Shown piece by piece: positions 5,837 to 8,056 of a stretch of 8,056 bases of DNA (positions are counted from its first letter, which is position 1; every line of letters starts with the position of its first letter). The DNA comes from Thermoprotei archaeon (GTDB lineage Archaea > Thermoproteota > Thermoprotei > Thermofilales > B20-G17). The position numbers and the translations under genes were made by a program. Under the pieces are notes generated by a model that saw nothing but the letters and a program-made list of their open reading frames with translations, did not search any database and had not been told where the DNA came from. Location of the stretch: assembly GCA_003650785.1 (NCBI GenBank), contig QMRW01000055.1:1-8056 (forward strand), written 5' to 3'.

Positions 5837-6292
5837 ATGAGATATTTTGAACTTTATTTAAAATCCAAGGAAACGATAAAGAAGAATATCGACATACGGA
5901 CACTATCTGAATTCCAACTATCTACTAGAACCTATCAATACATTACTGAGAAATTGTTACTAAAAGCTGAGATCATGAAGCTGAGGCGAGATATCGAAGG
6001 TAAAAGAATGGGAGAGAAACTCTTAACTAGTATGAAAATAAGTAAGCTTAAGGATGGGAGGACTAGATTAGTATCGAAAGAGAGAACATACTGGAACTAT
6101 CGAATGAGGTATACAAAATATCCCGTCTCTAAGCTCAAAAACCCTACTGTTTCAATAATAAGAGATATACAGAAAGTAAAAAACTCTCTTCTGACATCTC
6201 TCTCCTATACTGATACATGGGCATCGACTTTGAGACACTCTAAATCAATTACGTTAGACTTGGGAGAGGGGGTTTGTAAATGTATTATATAA
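5837..6292 (+). CDS. Unknown basic 151-aa protein between atpK and atpC
   Basis: I do not recognise this ORF. It opens 20 bases after the atpK stop, with a good ribosome site (GTGAAGGGA, 5820-5828) before ATG 5837. It is the only open frame on the plus strand here. The protein is rich in Lys/Arg and Ser/Thr, predicted soluble, without a membrane helix, signal peptide or clear coiled coil. A helical, charged central part (EKLLLKAEIMKLRRDIEGKR, about 38-57) is followed by Tyr/Arg-rich sequence (ERTYWNYRMRYTKYPV), and the end is GEGVCKCII. Subunit E commonly occupies this slot between K and C, but this does not look like E, and a better E candidate lies behind atpH. It could be a lineage-specific ATP synthase accessory protein or a decaying gene. 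Codon choice (AGA/AGG, ATA) resembles its neighbours. Confidence 0.5.
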   Translation: MRYFELYLKSKETIKKNIDIRTLSEFQLSTRTYQYITEKLLLKAEIMKLRRDIEGKRMGEKLLTSMKISKLKDGRTRLVSKERTYWNYRMRYTKYPVSKLKNPTVSIIRDIQKVKNSLLTSLSYTDTWASTLRHSKSITLDLGEGVCKCII

Positions 6293-6399
6293 TTGGAGAC
6301 GGGAAAATTCGGCTTATCCTTATAACTTTAAAACTACATGAATATGGATATTTTAAAATTAATCCTAATGGTATTAAGGAGTGCATATCAGTAGAGTAA
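6280..6399 (+). CDS. Possible 39-aa small protein before atpC
   Basis: ATG 6280 has a strong purine-rich ribosome site (GAGAGGGGG, 6264-6272) 7 bases upstream and opens a 39-codon frame ending TAA at 6397-6399, just 13 bases before atpC. It overlaps the last 13 bases of the preceding ORF. The peptide begins MYYIIGDGKIRLILI and ends NPNGIKECISVE. The opening strand followed by Gly-Asp faintly recalls the N-terminus of subunit F, but nothing else supports that. The same DNA contains a TATA-like stretch, so it may instead be an untranslated promoter region for atpC. Confidence 0.3.
   Translation: MYYIIGDGKIRLILITLKLHEYGYFKINPNGIKECISVE
6350..6359 (+). promoter_or_regulatory. Candidate internal TATA box for atpC
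   Basis: ATTTTAAAAT resembles box A. Initiation near 6380 would give a leader of about 33 bases containing the GGTGAT ribosome site of atpC (6402-6407). It would let atpC be made independently of atpI-atpK. A second TATA-like stretch, ACTTTAAAAC, lies at 6325-6334. Confidence 0.3.
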
Positions 6400-6412
6400 C
6401 CGGTGATAATAT

Positions 6413-7501
6413 ATGAAACTCAATACATCAAGAATGAAACCCCGTGTATTGAAATATGCCTATATCAGTGCTAAGATTAAAGGTTTAAAAACTCAACTAC
6501 TCGGACGCGATGACATTTATGCCTTACTCGGATGTAAAGATATTCACGAAATAGTTAGACATCTAGAGACTACAGCATACAGAAAGGAGATAGAGGAAAT
6601 ATCAGTCGACGAACTAAATGCACTAGTACTCGAACGTGCATTTATCAAAAACTTCCTAAGAACCATGAATACTGTAATAGAGGAATCACCAAAGTATGTT
6701 CAAGATATTACAATAGAGTTCATAAGAAAATTAGATATAAATAATCTTAAAGTTATACTAAGAGCAAAGGAGTATAAGCTCCCACCACTAGAGATAGCTA
6801 GATACCTCCTGCCACTTAGAGAGTTCGACGAAGATACATGCAGACGACTTCTAGAGCGTAGTACGAATGTAGAAGATATAGTAAGAATGCTTAAGGATAC
6901 AATTTACTATGAGCTCTTAAGTCAATCACTTACTGAGTATAAAACATCAGGCTCACTCCTCCCTATTGAAGTAGCACTAGATAAGTTTGTCTACGAAAGA
7001 TTATGGAATAAGTCTAGGAAATTGAGCAATTTAGATAGAAAGGTAGTTGAAGAAATTCTAGGTACTGAAATAGACATCATAAACATAAAAACCACATTGA
7101 GATGCAAACTGGCTCACATGGATATTGAAGCTTTGAGAACCTTTTTACTCCCCAAGGGTTATGCTCTAGGAGAAAGAGACTTCATAGATGCTTTTAATAT
7201 GGAAGATCTAGAAGAGTGCCTCAGAACTTTGGCTATTCGCCCCTATACTCGAGCATTAATGATAGGTCTAGATTCCTATAATAGAACGAAGTCTCTCCTA
7301 AGACTTGAAATAGAACTCGAAAGAACACTAGTGGAGATCAATAAGAATATATGCATAAAGTACCCACATCCATTTCACATAGGGGTAATATTATCATTTA
7401 TAAACCTTAAGTGGTTTGAGGTCAGAAACCTAAGAGCTATAGTAGTGGGTAAAGAAGCTGAAGTCCCCGCCGAAAGAATAGAGAGAATACTAGTGTACTA
7501 G
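6413..7501 (+). CDS. atpC: A-type ATP synthase subunit C (socket between rotor shaft and K ring)
   Basis: This 362-residue, mostly helical protein is of normal length for the V/A-ATPase subunit C (eukaryotic subunit d) family, a soluble funnel of three similar helical domains linking the D/F shaft to the proteolipid ring. Family hallmarks include the N-terminal YAYISAKIKGLKTQLLGRDD (about 16-35), the central LDINNLKVILRAKEY, and DIINIKTTLRCKLA. The highly conserved C-terminus has PHPFHIGVILSFINLKWFEV, RNLRAIVVGKE and VPAERIERILVY. The ATG at 6413 has GGTGAT 5 bases upstream. It is the last gene of the atpI-atpK unit, or has its own promoter. Its TAG stop overlaps the stop of the convergent atpB, leaving no space for a terminator between them. 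Confidence 0.93.
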   Translation: MKLNTSRMKPRVLKYAYISAKIKGLKTQLLGRDDIYALLGCKDIHEIVRHLETTAYRKEIEEISVDELNALVLERAFIKNFLRTMNTVIEESPKYVQDITIEFIRKLDINNLKVILRAKEYKLPPLEIARYLLPLREFDEDTCRRLLERSTNVEDIVRMLKDTIYYELLSQSLTEYKTSGSLLPIEVALDKFVYERLWNKSRKLSNLDRKVVEEILGTEIDIINIKTTLRCKLAHMDIEALRTFLLPKGYALGERDFIDAFNMEDLEECLRTLAIRPYTRALMIGLDSYNRTKSLLRLEIELERTLVEINKNICIKYPHPFHIGVILSFINLKWFEVRNLRAIVVGKEAEVPAERIERILVY

Positions 7502-8056
7502 AGCTGTGTTTTTCTATACTTAGGATGATACTTCTTTATAGTCTCTGGATCAGCACGCTTCAGTTCGCTTTCAGGAAGCATAGAGAGTAGTTCCCAACCC
7601 TTATCGAGGGTCTCTTCAAAGGATCGCTCCTCATAGACACCCTGATTGACAAATTCCCTCTCAAATCTATCTGCAAACTTCAGGTACAATCTGTCTAGAT
7701 CCGTGAGAGCAGCCTCTCCTATTACTGCTACTAGGTCTCTAACCCTCTTCCCCTCAGAATAGGCATAGTAAAGACAGTCTGAAACTTCTCGATGATCTTC
7801 TCTAGTCCTACCCTTACCTATTCCCTCCTTCATGAGTCTGGAGAGTGATGGTAGTACATCTATCGGTGGATATATACCCCTTCTGAAAAGTCCCCTATCC
7901 AGTATTATCTGCCCCTCTGTGATATAGCCCGTCAGGTCTGGTATGGGATGTGTTATATCATCCCCTGGCATTGTGAGAATTGGCATCTGAGTTATACTAC
8001 CCTTACGCCCGTGTATTCTTCCAGCTCTCTCGTATATCGAGGCTAGGTCTGTGTAC
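7498..8056 (-). CDS. atpB: A-type ATP synthase subunit B, C-terminal 185 residues (runs off right edge)
   Basis: The frame is open from the right edge, starting YTDLASIYERAGRIHGRKGS, to the TAG at 7500-7498, so this is the C-terminal part of a protein usually ~460 residues long. The ATG at 7986 is an internal methionine, not the start. Sequence of the non-catalytic regulatory subunit B is unmistakable: PILTMPGDDITHPIPDLTGY, ITEGQI, GIYPPIDVLPSLSRLM, GKGRTREDH, LVAVIGEAALTD, LKFADRFEREFVNQG. B alternates with catalytic subunit A in the A3B3 head and contributes to the nucleotide interface. The P-loop-like half lies outside the window. It faces atpC tail to tail. Where subunit A lies cannot be seen. 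Confidence 0.95.
   Translation of the reverse strand, partial: YTDLASIYERAGRIHGRKGSITQMPILTMPGDDITHPIPDLTGYITEGQIILDRGLFRRGIYPPIDVLPSLSRLMKEGIGKGRTREDHREVSDCLYYAYSEGKRVRDLVAVIGEAALTDLDRLYLKFADRFEREFVNQGVYEERSFEETLDKGWELLSMLPESELKRADPETIKKYHPKYRKTQL

Noticed and set aside
1..8056. CRISPR arrays, tRNA or rRNA genes
   Set aside because: No regularly spaced direct repeats and no cloverleaf with a T-arm were found on either strand; isolated GTTCAAAT-like strings lack the rest of a tRNA.

Overview
This window is most of an archaeal A-type (A1Ao) ATP synthase locus. Subunits H, F, D, I, K and C are complete. The first 12 codons of subunit E lie at the left edge, and the C-terminal 185 residues of subunit B lie at the right edge. 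A-type subunits, Shine-Dalgarno sites combined with TATA-like boxes, GTG and TTG starts, and heavy AGA/AGG and ATA codon use suggest a thermophilic archaeon, probably Thermoproteota (crenarchaeal). That assignment is inference; no rRNA or other marker is present.

Layout, left to right. On the minus strand atpH runs into atpE and off the left edge. From the divergent spacer (433-599) atpF and atpD leave on the plus strand. From 1580 to about 3005 lies a minus-strand relic of an IS607-like insertion sequence: a MerR-type helix-turn-helix fragment followed by a tnpB riddled with stops and frameshifts. No intact gene survives there. Next is a small minus-strand two-helix membrane protein resembling bacterial AtpZ/AtpI assembly factors (3013-3300), then a 408-bp divergent spacer. 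The plus-strand unit atpI - atpK - unknown 151-aa ORF - (possible 39-aa ORF) - atpC follows. It ends tail to tail against the minus-strand atpB, and the two stop codons share one CTAG palindrome (7498-7501).

How the genes work together. I and K form the membrane ion path (stator with essential Arg, and proteolipid ring). C sits on the K ring as the socket for the central stalk. D and F form the rotating shaft. E and H form the peripheral stalks. B is the non-catalytic head subunit. The catalytic subunit A is not in the window. K carries a carboxylate in both hairpins but lacks recognisable sodium-ligand side chains, which favours proton coupling. Compared with the common archaeal order H-I-K-E-C-F-A-B-D, the cluster is broken into units on both strands, and the dead insertion sequence sits at one of the breakpoints.
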